A stretch of 64,000 bases of DNA, taken from positions 1-64,000 of the forward strand of contig JAGVIE010000030.1 in NCBI GenBank assembly GCA_020056225.1, in the 5' to 3' direction. Positions 36,046 to 46,241 of the stretch are shown piece after piece. The first letter of the stretch is position 1. Every line of letters begins with the position of its first letter. The DNA comes from Bacteroidota bacterium. Lineage in GTDB: Bacteria > Bacteroidota > Ignavibacteria > UBA10030 > SZUA-254. Under the pieces are notes generated by a model. It made no database searches, was not told where the DNA came from, and worked only from the letters and a program-made list of their open reading frames with translations. A program made the translations under genes and the position numbers.

Positions 36046-36991
36046 ATGAAAACAAGAAAGCTTGGGACTTCGGGTCCCGATCTCACTGAAATTGGATTTG
36101 GCAGTTGGGCTATTGGCGGTCCATGGGAATACGGCTGGGGTGCTGTTGATGACGGGCAATCTATCAAAGCTATTCGTCGGGCGTTTGAACTCGGTATAAA
36201 CTGGATAGATACCGCGGCGGTTTACGGCCCTCGGACATTCCGAAGAAGTTGTCGCACGCGCCATTCACGGTAAACGGAAGGATGTTTTTCTAGCAACCAA
36301 GTGCGGAATGGTCTGGGATGAGCGACGAAGAGTGAAAATTCACGCTTCCCCTGAAAGCATACTGAAAGAAATCGATAATAGTTTAAGGCGACTTCAGACT
36401 GATTATATTGACCTGTACCAAATTCATTGGCACGATCCAGAAACAGCGGTTGAAGATTCGTGGGGTACACTTGTTCGATTGAAGGAATCGGGTAAAGTTC
36501 GCCATATCGGTGTATGCAATTACGATGTGCCGCTTCTCGAGAGGTGCCGCGTTATCGCACCGGTTCAGTCTCTTCAGCCGCCGTATAATATGTTAAGAAG
36601 AAAAATCGAGAAGGAAATCCTGCCATATTGCTTGCTGCATAAAATCGGCGTCGTTGCTTACAGTCCGATGCAAGCCGGTCTCTTAACCGGAAAATTTGAT
36701 TTTAATAAACTCGCCCCCGATGATTGGCGTCGAAAGAATCCATACTTTCAGGAACCGTTTCTTTCACAAGCTATGAAGTTTACCGATAACATCATGCCGG
36801 TTGCGGATAAATACAAAAAAACTATCGGACAAATTGCTGTAGCTTGGGTTTTACAGAATCCCGCGATAACATCTGCAATTGTTGGCGCAAGAACGGTTGA
36901 ACAGGTAGAAGTGAATGTTTGTGCTTTCGGGTTCTCGCTCCGGGATGAAGATATTCAATTCATACGGAATGAACTTCAGACGTTTGCGTAG
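36046..36991 (+). pseudogene. Aldo/keto reductase, single-base frameshift
   Basis: The first 62 or so residues (MKTRKLGTSGPDLTEIGFGSW to DTAAVYG, catalytic Tyr) and the ORF at 36308 (catalytic Lys/His region KCGMVW, IHWHDP, and GARTVEQ near the end) belong to one aldo/keto reductase of about 315 residues. Removing one C from the CCC at 36228-36230 restores YGLGHSEEVVARAIHGKRK and joins the two frames. It is either a real pseudogene or a sequencing/assembly error. The intact enzyme would be a cytoplasmic NADPH-dependent carbonyl reductase. It lies between the sensor and hypE. Confidence 0.85.
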
Positions 36992-37104
36992 ATACTGGAA
37001 CTGCGAGGCTGATTATTATATTGGCTTTCGGATTTAAAAATCGTTATTTTCCAAAAATGGAAACCAGCTATTAAATTCAAAACTAATTACACCCTTGCAC
37101 GAAT

Positions 37105-38169
37105 ATGGATGACCGAAAAAATATCATTGATGGAAATTTGAACTGTCCGCTGCCTATCACCAATTATGACCGAGTAACAATGGCGCATGGCGGCGGCGGT
37201 AAATTGAGCCAGCAGCTTTTTCAGCAAATGTTTCTTGCACAATTTGGGAACGAGTATCTTGATGCTCAACATGATGGAGCGATGTTCACTCTGGAAGGAA
37301 AGCGGTTCGCGTTTAGTACTGATTCCTACGTAGTCAGCCCGATATTCTTTCCTGGCGGAAATATAGGCGAGCTTGCAATTAACGGTACTGTAAACGATCT
37401 TGCGATGTGTGGCGCGAAACCGATGTATCTTTCGGTTGCGTTTATAATCGAGGAGGGATTATTGATGGAAGATCTGTGGAAGATAATTCTCTCCATGCAA
37501 GCAGCAGCCAAAAACGCAGGGGTATTATTGATTACCGGAGATACCAAAGTGGTCGATAGGGGAAAGGGCGATAAAATTTTCATCAACACTTCAGGTGTAG
37601 GGATAATCGAACCGGGAATCGATATTCATCCGAAGCGCGCTATGGCAGGAGATAAAATTATTATCAGCGGGTCGATTGCCGAACACGGGGTTGCTATCAT
37701 GTCGGTACGAGAGGGATTGGAATTCGATTCACCCATAAAAAGCGATTGTGCAGCTCTCAACGATCTTGTCCGGACGATGTTAGATGTAAGTAAAAATATT
37801 CACGTACTTCGAGATCCTACGCGCGGCGGCGTAGCAAGCGTTCTTAATGAGATTGCAGGACAGGCAAAAGTCGGAATTATAATAGAGGAAACGTCTATAC
37901 CGATAACCGAACCTGTTGAAGGTGCATGTGAAATTTTGGGGCTTGACCCGCTTTATATCGCGAACGAAGGAAAATTGATCGCGTTCGTCGCGCCGGTTGA
38001 TGCTGAAAAAGTTTTGATGAAGATGAAATCGCACCCTCTCGGAAAGGACGCTGTTATCTTCGGTGAAGTAGTTGCCGAACATCCGGGTGTGGTTGTTATG
38101 GAAAGCAGTATTAAAGGCAAGCGAATTGTCGATATGATAACAGGTGAACAACTCCCGAGGATTTGCTGA
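37105..38169 (+). CDS. hypE: Hydrogenase maturation protein HypE
   Basis: HypE dehydrates the C-terminal thiocarbamate made by HypF to a thiocyanate and donates cyanide. It is a PurM-like ATPase with MAHGGGGKLSQQL, FSTDSYVVSP, GDTKVV and DPTRGGVAS. It ends exactly in PRIC, the Cys that carries the CN group. The length of 354 aa is normal. It completes the hyp set in the order A-B-F-C-(x)-D-(x)-(x)-E. Confidence 0.96.
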   Translation: MDDRKNIIDGNLNCPLPITNYDRVTMAHGGGGKLSQQLFQQMFLAQFGNEYLDAQHDGAMFTLEGKRFAFSTDSYVVSPIFFPGGNIGELAINGTVNDLAMCGAKPMYLSVAFIIEEGLLMEDLWKIILSMQAAAKNAGVLLITGDTKVVDRGKGDKIFINTSGVGIIEPGIDIHPKRAMAGDKIIISGSIAEHGVAIMSVREGLEFDSPIKSDCAALNDLVRTMLDVSKNIHVLRDPTRGGVASVLNEIAGQAKVGIIIEETSIPITEPVEGACEILGLDPLYIANEGKLIAFVAPVDAEKVLMKMKSHPLGKDAVIFGEVVAEHPGVVVMESSIKGKRIVDMITGEQLPRIC

Positions 38170-38173
38170 TATC

Positions 38174-38890
38174 ATGATAAATAATCCATGGCTTCATACA
38201 ACAGATCTTTGCCGTTACTACCGTCGCGGGTCCCAGGAAGTACGTGCGCTTGACGGCGTTACGCTCGCAGTAGAGCGCGGTGAATTTCTTGGTGTCGTAG
38301 GTTCATCCGGTTCGGGTAAATCTACGCTCTTAAATCTATTTGCGGGTTTGGATACACCGACTTCCGGTTCGGTAGAGATCCAGGGGGTTCCATTAGCCAG
38401 TATGTCACGCCGCCAGCTTGCTGGGTACCGCGCACAGAAAGTTGGTATCGTGTTTCAATCGTTTAACCTGATCTCTCATTATTCAGCGTTGCAAAATGTA
38501 GAGACCGCATTGTACTTCAATAACACAGCGCCGAAAGACCGGCGTCGGCTTGCTTCGGCTGTGCTGGAGCAAATGGGGCTTGCCGACAGGATGATGCACA
38601 GACCGTCCGACCTTTCTGGTGGAGAACAACAACGTGTGGCAGTTGCACGAGCTTTGGTGAAAAAGCCTGAGGTTCTCTTTGCCGATGAACCTACCGGAAA
38701 TCTCGATTACGATAACTCCCGGCAGATTGCTTCGCTCCTGATGTCGTTGAATCACAGCGGTCTTACTATCCTGATGGTGACGCACAATTTAGAAATGGCG
38801 CAGGAATGCGCTCACCGAACTATCAAAATGCAATACGGAGCTATAATCAGAGATGGGAGCGCCAATCTTAGAGGGAGCGAACCATCATGA
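38174..38890 (+). CDS. ABC transporter ATP-binding protein, MacB/LolD type
   Basis: The 238-residue ATPase has Walker A GSSGSGKST, Q-loop VFQSFNL, signature LSGGEQQRVAVARAL, Walker B VLFADEPTGNLD and an H-loop. The ATG at 38174 is preferred over the listed start at 38144, which overlaps hypE. Its stop overlaps the permease start as ATGA, so the two form one transporter. This subfamily usually powers lipoprotein release, peptide or antibiotic export. Confidence 0.93.
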   Translation: MINNPWLHTTDLCRYYRRGSQEVRALDGVTLAVERGEFLGVVGSSGSGKSTLLNLFAGLDTPTSGSVEIQGVPLASMSRRQLAGYRAQKVGIVFQSFNLISHYSALQNVETALYFNNTAPKDRRRLASAVLEQMGLADRMMHRPSDLSGGEQQRVAVARALVKKPEVLFADEPTGNLDYDNSRQIASLLMSLNHSGLTILMVTHNLEMAQECAHRTIKMQYGAIIRDGSANLRGSEPS

Positions 38891-40350
38891 CTCTTCGCGA
38901 TCTTATAGTTATCTCTACCGGCAATTTATGGCGGATGAAACTCCGCGCATTTCTGACCATATCAGGAATCGTTATTGCAATTGCCGCCTTCGTTTCGATG
39001 CTTTCTTTCGGCGCAGGGAATCAGGAGTACATTTCCACGCAGTTCAAAGATCTCGGCTTATTTTCAACAATGCAGGTATTTCCTAAAAATAAATCCAACG
39101 GTTCCGACACAGCTTCACCGCCAACACTTGATAATGCCGCACTCGATAAAATATCGTTAGTGCCGGGTGTTAATCTAGTATATCCCTACGATGCATTTAC
39201 CGTTAAGGTGAAATTAGGCGACTCATTAATTGATTCAAAAGCACAGGCGCTTCCAACTGCCGCTATACGTACTAAATTGTTTTCAAGAATGCGTTCCGGC
39301 AGAGCATTTTTTGGCGACAGTTCACGAGAGGTGATAGTTTCAGACGCTCTTTCAAAAAAGTTGGGATTTAATTTACCGGATTCCATCGTCGGAAAATCGC
39401 TTATTATATCGGTTCGGGTTTCAACAATCGATAGTGGACTCGTACACATTCTTGTTGATCGAGGTGAGACAGTATTGGATAGATTGAAACGAATTAAATT
39501 CGATTCTCTATTCAACAGCCGGTACAGATTGTATGTGATCAGGACAGAAATGAACGAGGCAGTTAAACGGTTTCTGAACGGATTTATAAATGCGCAACAA
39601 GTTGTAAGCGATACTCTAACCGTATGCGGAGTGCGCGAGTTATTGCCTTCTGGTCAATTGCGAGTCGAGCCGATTATTATTCCAATAACGACTGCCGCAC
39701 GGTTTAGTACAAGCGGCCTTGGAGGAAGTCCCGTGGAAATATTCACTGCCATGAGTAGTGGTAGTATATTTTTAGCGCCGGAAGATAAGAACAGCAAAAC
39801 TTTCTCGCAGGTTACTATAGATCTCAACCCTCATATTTTGTACAAGTCCGTCAAGGATTCCATCGAGGCTTTGGGTTTCAGAACTTTCAGTTTTGCAGAA
39901 CAATTTGAACAAATCCAAAGAGCATTTTTCTATTTCGATTTAGCGCTTGGGGTCGTCGGTTTGATCGCTCTTATTACCGCTTCGCTCGGAATAGTCAACA
40001 CGATGGTAATGTCGATCACCGAACGTAAACGGGAAATTGGTGTTCTTAAATCGCTTGGTGCTGATGAAATCGAGATACGCGGACTCTTTCTTGTCGAATC
40101 GGGTGTAATCGGGTTCATCGGAACAATAGTCGGCATTTTATTCGGGTGGACTATAACGCGCATAGTTTCAGTGATTGCCCAGATGTACATGCGCAGAGAG
40201 GGAATTCCGGAAATGGAATTATTCGCCCTGCCGATGTGGCTTATCCTGATTGCACTTGGAGTGGGAATTGGAGTAAGTGTTATAGCCGGATTTTATCCGG
40301 CCGCACGTGCGGCACGCGTGGATCCTGTTGAAGCTTTGCGAAATGATTAA
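38887..40350 (+). CDS. FtsX/MacB-like ABC transporter permease
   Basis: It has one N-terminal transmembrane helix (FLTISGIVIAIAAFVSML), a large periplasmic domain (about 60-340) and three C-terminal helices with the FtsX signature region (MSITERKREIGVLKSLGA, AARAARVDPVEALRND). The 487 residues and topology match MacB-type half-transporters. It is translationally coupled to its ATPase. No membrane-fusion partner gene is adjacent. The substrate is unknown. Confidence 0.93.
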   Translation: MTLRDLIVISTGNLWRMKLRAFLTISGIVIAIAAFVSMLSFGAGNQEYISTQFKDLGLFSTMQVFPKNKSNGSDTASPPTLDNAALDKISLVPGVNLVYPYDAFTVKVKLGDSLIDSKAQALPTAAIRTKLFSRMRSGRAFFGDSSREVIVSDALSKKLGFNLPDSIVGKSLIISVRVSTIDSGLVHILVDRGETVLDRLKRIKFDSLFNSRYRLYVIRTEMNEAVKRFLNGFINAQQVVSDTLTVCGVRELLPSGQLRVEPIIIPITTAARFSTSGLGGSPVEIFTAMSSGSIFLAPEDKNSKTFSQVTIDLNPHILYKSVKDSIEALGFRTFSFAEQFEQIQRAFFYFDLALGVVGLIALITASLGIVNTMVMSITERKREIGVLKSLGADEIEIRGLFLVESGVIGFIGTIVGILFGWTITRIVSVIAQMYMRREGIPEMELFALPMWLILIALGVGIGVSVIAGFYPAARAARVDPVEALRND

Positions 40351-40358
40351 ACCGAGTA

Positions 40359-41861
40359 TCAATTGTGGGATTCGTGATACCTTGAGACGGATTGCCGGGC
40401 AAGCTTCAACAATTCCCAATATGGAGGAACGTATCCGAATCTTTTTTGAAAAATTTCCGCATTGTTAAAAACTTCCGTTGTGATTTTCGCATGGCAGATA
40501 GTTAAATTTCTGTTCTTAAGTGCGGCGGTCGCATTCATTCCCTCGGGTATCGGACCGATACCGCCGAATAGATTAGCCAGAACGCTATACATTTTTAATA
40601 CTCGGGCGATAGGAAGCATATACCAATCGTAACTTAATTGATCGCCGCGTTCGGCTCCTTCGAGCATCGCTTCGATTACAGCATTATCTATATGGTCTTT
40701 GAACAATGCCTCACGGTCACGCCATTCAGCAACGACACTTAATTGCGGGTCATACTCTAAGTCGGAAGGTTCCTGTGTTTCAAAGTGTTCTACTCCGAAC
40801 GCCGCGAGCCACGAGGCAGTACCTGCGGATGAAATAGTGGAGATTCCCCTCCATAATGTCATACCATAATGTCTGTATGCGTATGATACTACTTCCGAAC
40901 AAAACATTTTAGATGTATCTAGCAGATCCATCGAAAAGTCATAAGGGATATGACGGAATCGCGCATATTCAAGCATTCTGGAAGCCGCTTTATGAGGAAG
41001 CATCGGATCGTTGATCAAAGCCGGTAAATTTGAATGCAGGCGAAGAACCATAACGCGTAGTTTTTTGTCGCGAAGATAATCATCAATCGATGAAACGGTT
41101 ACCCCTTTTTCAATATGCGATTCAATTATATTTATATTTCCGGAATCAACATAAGCAAGCGCAATGTGCGAAAAATTTCCCTGATAGTCGTTCCCCCTAG
41201 CGATTAACGCGGAAGTAGGTGCGCCGCCGCGCGAAACAAGAATGTCGCCGCTGTGAATTCTTACGCCAAGAATATTCGCAGAAGGAGTATGCGATGACTC
41301 ATCCCGGCATAAAACGGTTGAAGGAAAAGTATCCCGGCATGCTTGCAGCATAACTTCTTCGATAGCAGCCCTGCCGCCGTATAATAAACGATATAACCTT
41401 ATCCTTGTTGAAACAGAATCGAAATTCCATCGCTTTGATTGATATTTCACTGCATCACGCATAGACACGACCATTCGAACAAAATCCATCACATAGTCAG
41501 GACACGCGCCAACCATCGGACTAAGCGAAAAAATATTTTCCTCTATTGAGTTGAAGATGCTGTCCGAGATATTGTAACCCCGGAGCGACAATAGTTTGTT
41601 CAGTTGCAAGCCGTATTTTAATCTGAATTGTAGGCTTTTTTCCAGACTATCGCAGCTAATGTTTCTTGCTTCCATAAATCGGGATTCGATTTCTTCCCAT
41701 TTAGCATCTTGATTCCATAAAAAGGGCTTACCGATAAAACCACTCTGTGATTTTACTTCTGAATCCGGGAAAAGGAGACAGAGATATAGAACAATCAAAG
41801 AAGAAAAAGTGACAATGGCGTATTTTCCCCACCGCGAATAATTAAATAGTAAGGAATGCAT
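40359..41861 (-). CDS. Membrane-anchored YiiX/YebB-like cysteine hydrolase
   Basis: It is a permuted NlpC/P60 (YiiX-like) fold in residues 190-330, with the nucleophile-type Cys in KMFCSEVVSYAYR, the His in NFSHIALAY and a Glu in NIIESH. One N-terminal membrane helix (IVTFSSLIVLYLCLLF, about 17-33) anchors it. A helical region precedes the domain and a long C-terminal region follows. It could act on peptidoglycan, lipids or amide bonds, but none of these can be shown from sequence. It converges with the permease gene. Confidence 0.75.
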   Translation of the reverse strand: MHSLLFNYSRWGKYAIVTFSSLIVLYLCLLFPDSEVKSQSGFIGKPFLWNQDAKWEEIESRFMEARNISCDSLEKSLQFRLKYGLQLNKLLSLRGYNISDSIFNSIEENIFSLSPMVGACPDYVMDFVRMVVSMRDAVKYQSKRWNFDSVSTRIRLYRLLYGGRAAIEEVMLQACRDTFPSTVLCRDESSHTPSANILGVRIHSGDILVSRGGAPTSALIARGNDYQGNFSHIALAYVDSGNINIIESHIEKGVTVSSIDDYLRDKKLRVMVLRLHSNLPALINDPMLPHKAASRMLEYARFRHIPYDFSMDLLDTSKMFCSEVVSYAYRHYGMTLWRGISTISSAGTASWLAAFGVEHFETQEPSDLEYDPQLSVVAEWRDREALFKDHIDNAVIEAMLEGAERGDQLSYDWYMLPIARVLKMYSVLANLFGGIGPIPEGMNATAALKNRNLTICHAKITTEVFNNAEIFQKRFGYVPPYWELLKLARQSVSRYHESHN

Positions 41862-41957
41862 TATTGATGGTAAATTTGTTGTAATTTCACCTGGTATGTA
41901 GAAAGGGGGAAATTCCCCGGTGATTCATAAGAACGAACGACGGCAATATGGTGAGTT

Positions 41958-42794
41958 TTATTGCTGGAATAAAACCTGCTTGATTGTTGTCAGCAAATCG
42001 TCGCGCATAAATGGTTTAGCGATAAAATCGGCGGCTCCAAGTTGTTTAGCTTCGACAGCGAGCTTCATATCGGCGTATGCTGTCAGCATGATCGTTTTAG
42101 TGGATGGTACATTCTCATGAATAAACTTCAATACACCGAAACCTGAAACATTCGGCATTATGATATCAAGTAAAACAAGATCGAAATGCTGATCCTTTAG
42201 AAATTCTATTGCCTCTCCGCCATCGATCGCCTGGGTTATATCGGAATATCCCTCATCGGATAAAGTGTCAGCCAGGACCTTTCTGAAATTATCATCGTCA
42301 TCGACAAGAAGGATCCGTGAAGTTAGACGCGCATCTTCTACCGCGGTGTCTACTATTTGTGGAATAGGTTTAGGAGGTTCAGAGATAGCGCCGGGCGAAG
42401 ATGTAAAAGACGATAATCCGCCGCCCTGATCTTCTGGTGTTATCAAATGATTAATCAAGGTTATCATTTCACTGAAAGGAGCGCCTTTTCTGATAAATCC
42501 ACTGTTCTTCATCATCTGCGCTTTCATTTTAGTTACTTCATCATCGTAGATGGAAACTAATACAAAAGGAATTTCTTTCCCCCCTAAGATTCCGCGTGCT
42601 TGATTACAAAAATCAAAACCGTCCATAATCTTCATGGCATGATCTGCAATAACCAAATCAATTTTTTCTGTTCTAACAGCTCGCATTCCTTCCCTGACAT
42701 CATTAGCAAGCAACACTGTAAAACCTTCATCTGAAAGATACTTCCTGACAAGTAAACGATAAGAAGAATCTTCCGTAACGAGAAGAATATTCAT
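41958..42794 (-). CDS. Tandem-receiver response regulator without output domain
   Basis: Residues 1-120 are a divergent receiver (TEDSSYR, IADHAMK phospho-acceptor region, RKG in place of KPF). A Pro-rich linker (about 125-150) leads to a canonical receiver (about 160-278: VDDDDN, LLDIIMP, KPF). It resembles the dual-receiver protein at 3427 in layout but has no internal repeat. There is no DNA-binding or enzymatic domain and no kinase next door. It probably acts in a phosphorelay or by protein binding. Confidence 0.85.
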   Translation of the reverse strand: MNILLVTEDSSYRLLVRKYLSDEGFTVLLANDVREGMRAVRTEKIDLVIADHAMKIMDGFDFCNQARGILGGKEIPFVLVSIYDDEVTKMKAQMMKNSGFIRKGAPFSEMITLINHLITPEDQGGGLSSFTSSPGAISEPPKPIPQIVDTAVEDARLTSRILLVDDDDNFRKVLADTLSDEGYSDITQAIDGGEAIEFLKDQHFDLVLLDIIMPNVSGFGVLKFIHENVPSTKTIMLTAYADMKLAVEAKQLGAADFIAKPFMRDDLLTTIKQVLFQQ

Positions 42795-43027
42795 TAAAGA
42801 CCTAGTATTGTGATTTATATTAAGTTCAGCTAAATTTACAACCCATGAAGTTAATCAGATAATAGGAAATTGTCAAGTTCATTTTCTTCGCCCAAATAAT
42901 ACGGGTAAGATGTCAATAATTCGAATATGAAGGGCATAATCTAATTATCAGTAAGAAAGCTTCGGCTAAGTTCAAATTGAGATGGTTTCTTTACCGGCAG
43001 AATATTCTCAGCCATTTCCTCTGCACG

Positions 43028-43050
43028 CCCCCGCCCCAGCGGCGGGCGGG
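43028..43050. repeat. GC-rich CCCGCC/GGCGGG palindrome
   Basis: CCCCCGCCCCAGCGGCGGGCGGG stands out in AT-rich surroundings between two minus-strand genes. A related CCCGCCGAGGGCGGG core lies in the repeat at 56151-56222, suggesting fragments of one dispersed element family. Confidence 0.5.
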
Positions 43051-43069
43051 AATACTTTTTACCGTGACA

Positions 43070-45973
43070 TTATTTGAGAAGCAATACTTTTTTAACTTGT
43101 GTGAACACTTTGCTTGGATCGGCAATGTTGATCGCCTCCAATTTGATAAAGTAAATGCCGCTCGTTGAACCTGAGGCATTCCATGTAACAGATTTGAACC
43201 CGGCTTCCTGGACTTCTTCTGCTAAAATTTCCGCAACTTGCCCGATGACATTATACACCTTCAATGTGACTCTACTGTCTACAGGCAATTGGTAATTTAT
43301 AACAGTTGATGGATTGAATGGATTAGGGAATGCATTTTCAAGACTGTATTTCGCCGGAATTTCTTTCGCATTGGTATTAATAAATGGAGGAGGAGGAGGG
43401 AACTCGGATGTTGATTTAATTTTTACCTGTGATGAAGCCGATCCTGTTGAATTCAGCGATAAAATGAGTGAGCCGGATTGACTGACTTTTACCCAGTAAC
43501 CCAAGCCCGGATGGATGGAGTCGGCAACCCCGTAGCTGGATGAATATCCGAAAAATGCGCTCGTTATAATATCCGGAGGATCGCTCGTAACATTAGAAAC
43601 TGGAATTGGTTCTGAGATTGAACCGATTAAATTCCATCCCTCCGCAACCCGGAATATTGCACTGAAGTTCGGGATGCCCTTCCATTGCACTTCAGTAGGC
43701 GAATTAAATTTTAACCAATAGCCTGCAAACTTTCGGAGAGTATCTAACGGAATATAAGAACTGCCTGAATAAGCATACGCTGATGATATCGAGGTCGGAA
43801 AGATACTGTCTTTATCTACACTCTCGGTATCAATTGGCACGGAAACCAGGTTCCACTGATCATTGAGTGTTATTGATAGTGTCCTCTGTGTCGTATCTAT
43901 ATAATTGACGAAGAGTCGGATATCATCGATATAGAATCCATCACGAGTAACATATCCATCGCTTCTAAGACGGAATCTTATCTTAAAATTCGATGAAGCA
44001 TATTGAGATACATCCATCTCATCTTCTACCCATCCGCTTTTTATACCATCGTATCCAAATGTTCCTGTAACCTGTACACCGATTCCACTTGCAGGTCTTG
44101 TGTATTGACCGGAAACAGTTGACCAGTTCGCTCCACCATCTGAGGAAGCTTCTACGGTTGCAAAGTCCCAATCTGATTCAATATCCCATCTACACCAAAA
44201 TTTCAGATAAGCTTTATCAACATGATTAAGATTGATCGGGTAGATCGTTGTCATGCTGTTATCAACTAAATCGGGATAATTATCGTCGGGGCTATCGGTG
44301 AATGAATTAACCGGTGAGTGCGATATTGCTGACAAGCCCCATCCGGCATCAGTAGTCCAGGCAGTCATTCCGTTTTCAGCGCTGTCAGAAAATGCCAGAT
44401 GTAATTTTCCGATAAATATTTTAATCGTATCATACATGAATCGACCGGGCTGTTCGGTGATTTTTGTATATAGGTATTGGTCCCCCGCGATGGCGTGTGA
44501 GCCGACAGAGCATGGGAGAGAGATTTCGTAATTCGTTAGCGAAGCCAGGGGAGGGATCGAATATGTACTTGCTGGAATTCGTATCGCTGTGCCCGATGTC
44601 GATACATCAAGAGATAGATTTTGCGCAGTTTCTAAACCTTTATTGCGAATCGAAAGATGAACGGTAAACGGTTCATTGTTTTCCAAAAATCCGTCACCGC
44701 TGCTGTCCTCGACGGAATATTGAAAAAGTCTCTGATAACTGCCGGCTACATTAGCCAAATATAAATTTTGATGCAGATTCTCTTGAGCAATTGGAAGAAT
44801 TCTATCGGATGAGGGCCAAAAGCCATCGGCTGAATTGCCGACTTCGGGTAGAAACGAGAAAATTTTATCTTTTGCAATCTGCTCGCCGTACATCCAGTCT
44901 GTAGCGCCTCCGTTTACAATATATAAACTTTGACCGCTTGGACCCGAGAAATAATGATTGTACTTTGTCATATCCTGACCATACTCTGCAAACTGGGCAG
45001 AATCCGGCGATTCATAAAATGAAGTATGATCCCACGGATAAAGCAATAAATTACCATACGAGTGATAATTAAACGCAGTTTTGAAATTGTGTTCCATACA
45101 AAATAGAGCAACATTAAAAATTTCCGGCTCGCTAAATTCCGATGTTCCGCGATAAGTTTCAGAAGTAGGATACGGGCTTGATCCTGCATCATCCAACCCC
45201 CACGTGTAACCGTAATTCCGATTTAAATCAATGCCATAAGAATCGTTATCGGTAACAACATTCCGCATATTTTTTCTTCGCATACCTCCACCCGTTGGAG
45301 AGATTCTACGGTTCGCTTCATAACCATCAGCATTGATCACAGGAACAAAGTACATATGTCGATTATCAATTAAATAAGTTGCTTCCGGATCGCTTCCATA
45401 ATTTTGCAGCAGGTGCCACATGAAATAAATCAAATTCATCATTCCTTGCGGTTCGCGTGCATGAGTAAGCGCAGTGTATAAAACTTCAGGCTTCGTTGAG
45501 GAGACATCGGCATCTTTTGTAATTCGCACTGCCCAGATATCCCGTCCCTGAAATGTATTTCCAATACTGAATTTTTCTGTAATTAAATTCGGGAATAAAC
45601 TTCTCATCGAATCGAGCAAATGCACAACCTCATCAAAAGTATAATTCCCGCCCATACTGCCGTCTCCAAATCCGAGTGCATTATAAGGTCCCCTAATTAA
45701 ACGTCGCGAAAAATATTTCGTCATGTCTTCAACTAATATCTGAGTTTGAAAACCGAGATTCTTAATATTGTCCAATTCTTCATTTGATATAGTTACTTCT
45801 ACCCATCCGCCTATCTTACCGACCGCTCCTTCCATATCGATCCCGGTCGACAACAATTTCCTAAATAACAATTCATCGGGAATAAATACTTTAACCTTTT
45901 TATACAATTCAGTTGATAGCGTATTGGATATAATTATTATCAACATTGTTAAAAGTATTAGCGCTTTTTTCAT
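43070..45973 (-). CDS. T9SS-exported M14 zinc carboxypeptidase
   Basis: It is a secreted metallocarboxypeptidase. The ATG at 45973 starts a signal peptide (KKALILLTMLIIIISNTLS), and the listed upstream extension is unlikely. The M14 domain (about 110-420) has the zinc ligands in THAREPQG and in NYHSYGNL, with the catalytic Glu region FLPEVGNSADGFW. A CARDB-like and a jelly-roll/MAM-like region (about 430-690) follow, then the duplicated GWNL-GYW module (about 705-845) also found in the first protein of the window. A type IX sorting domain with PNPFNPST closes it. The length of 967 aa is typical for surface peptidases of this group. It should digest external proteins for nutrition. Confidence 0.9.
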   Translation of the reverse strand: MKKALILLTMLIIIISNTLSTELYKKVKVFIPDELLFRKLLSTGIDMEGAVGKIGGWVEVTISNEELDNIKNLGFQTQILVEDMTKYFSRRLIRGPYNALGFGDGSMGGNYTFDEVVHLLDSMRSLFPNLITEKFSIGNTFQGRDIWAVRITKDADVSSTKPEVLYTALTHAREPQGMMNLIYFMWHLLQNYGSDPEATYLIDNRHMYFVPVINADGYEANRRISPTGGGMRRKNMRNVVTDNDSYGIDLNRNYGYTWGLDDAGSSPYPTSETYRGTSEFSEPEIFNVALFCMEHNFKTAFNYHSYGNLLLYPWDHTSFYESPDSAQFAEYGQDMTKYNHYFSGPSGQSLYIVNGGATDWMYGEQIAKDKIFSFLPEVGNSADGFWPSSDRILPIAQENLHQNLYLANVAGSYQRLFQYSVEDSSGDGFLENNEPFTVHLSIRNKGLETAQNLSLDVSTSGTAIRIPASTYSIPPLASLTNYEISLPCSVGSHAIAGDQYLYTKITEQPGRFMYDTIKIFIGKLHLAFSDSAENGMTAWTTDAGWGLSAISHSPVNSFTDSPDDNYPDLVDNSMTTIYPINLNHVDKAYLKFWCRWDIESDWDFATVEASSDGGANWSTVSGQYTRPASGIGVQVTGTFGYDGIKSGWVEDEMDVSQYASSNFKIRFRLRSDGYVTRDGFYIDDIRLFVNYIDTTQRTLSITLNDQWNLVSVPIDTESVDKDSIFPTSISSAYAYSGSSYIPLDTLRKFAGYWLKFNSPTEVQWKGIPNFSAIFRVAEGWNLIGSISEPIPVSNVTSDPPDIITSAFFGYSSSYGVADSIHPGLGYWVKVSQSGSLILSLNSTGSASSQVKIKSTSEFPPPPPFINTNAKEIPAKYSLENAFPNPFNPSTVINYQLPVDSRVTLKVYNVIGQVAEILAEEVQEAGFKSVTWNASGSTSGIYFIKLEAINIADPSKVFTQVKKVLLLK

Positions 45974-46241
45974 CTTGATCTCTTTATGTTGGATTCTTAG
46001 AAAGACGATGGATTCTGAATTCATTGAATTTACCAAGAGATTCTATGAATGTCAAACTATACGAAAATCTTTGGATAAGCCCTAAAAAAATGTTAATATT
46101 AAGTAGCTTTGATTGATTTATCACCCTCATTCTTGATTTGATGGTGATTGGATTCAACAAACAATTATCATCAAATAGTCTGTTTCTCTTTTAAAAGAAT
46201 ATCCTAATAAAGAAATAATATCATTAACAAAGAGGTTTCTT

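Noticed and set aside
36308-36991. Independent 227-aa aldo/keto reductase starting at 36308
   Set aside because: It would lack the NADP-fold start and catalytic Tyr, which are encoded in the preceding frame up to the indel.
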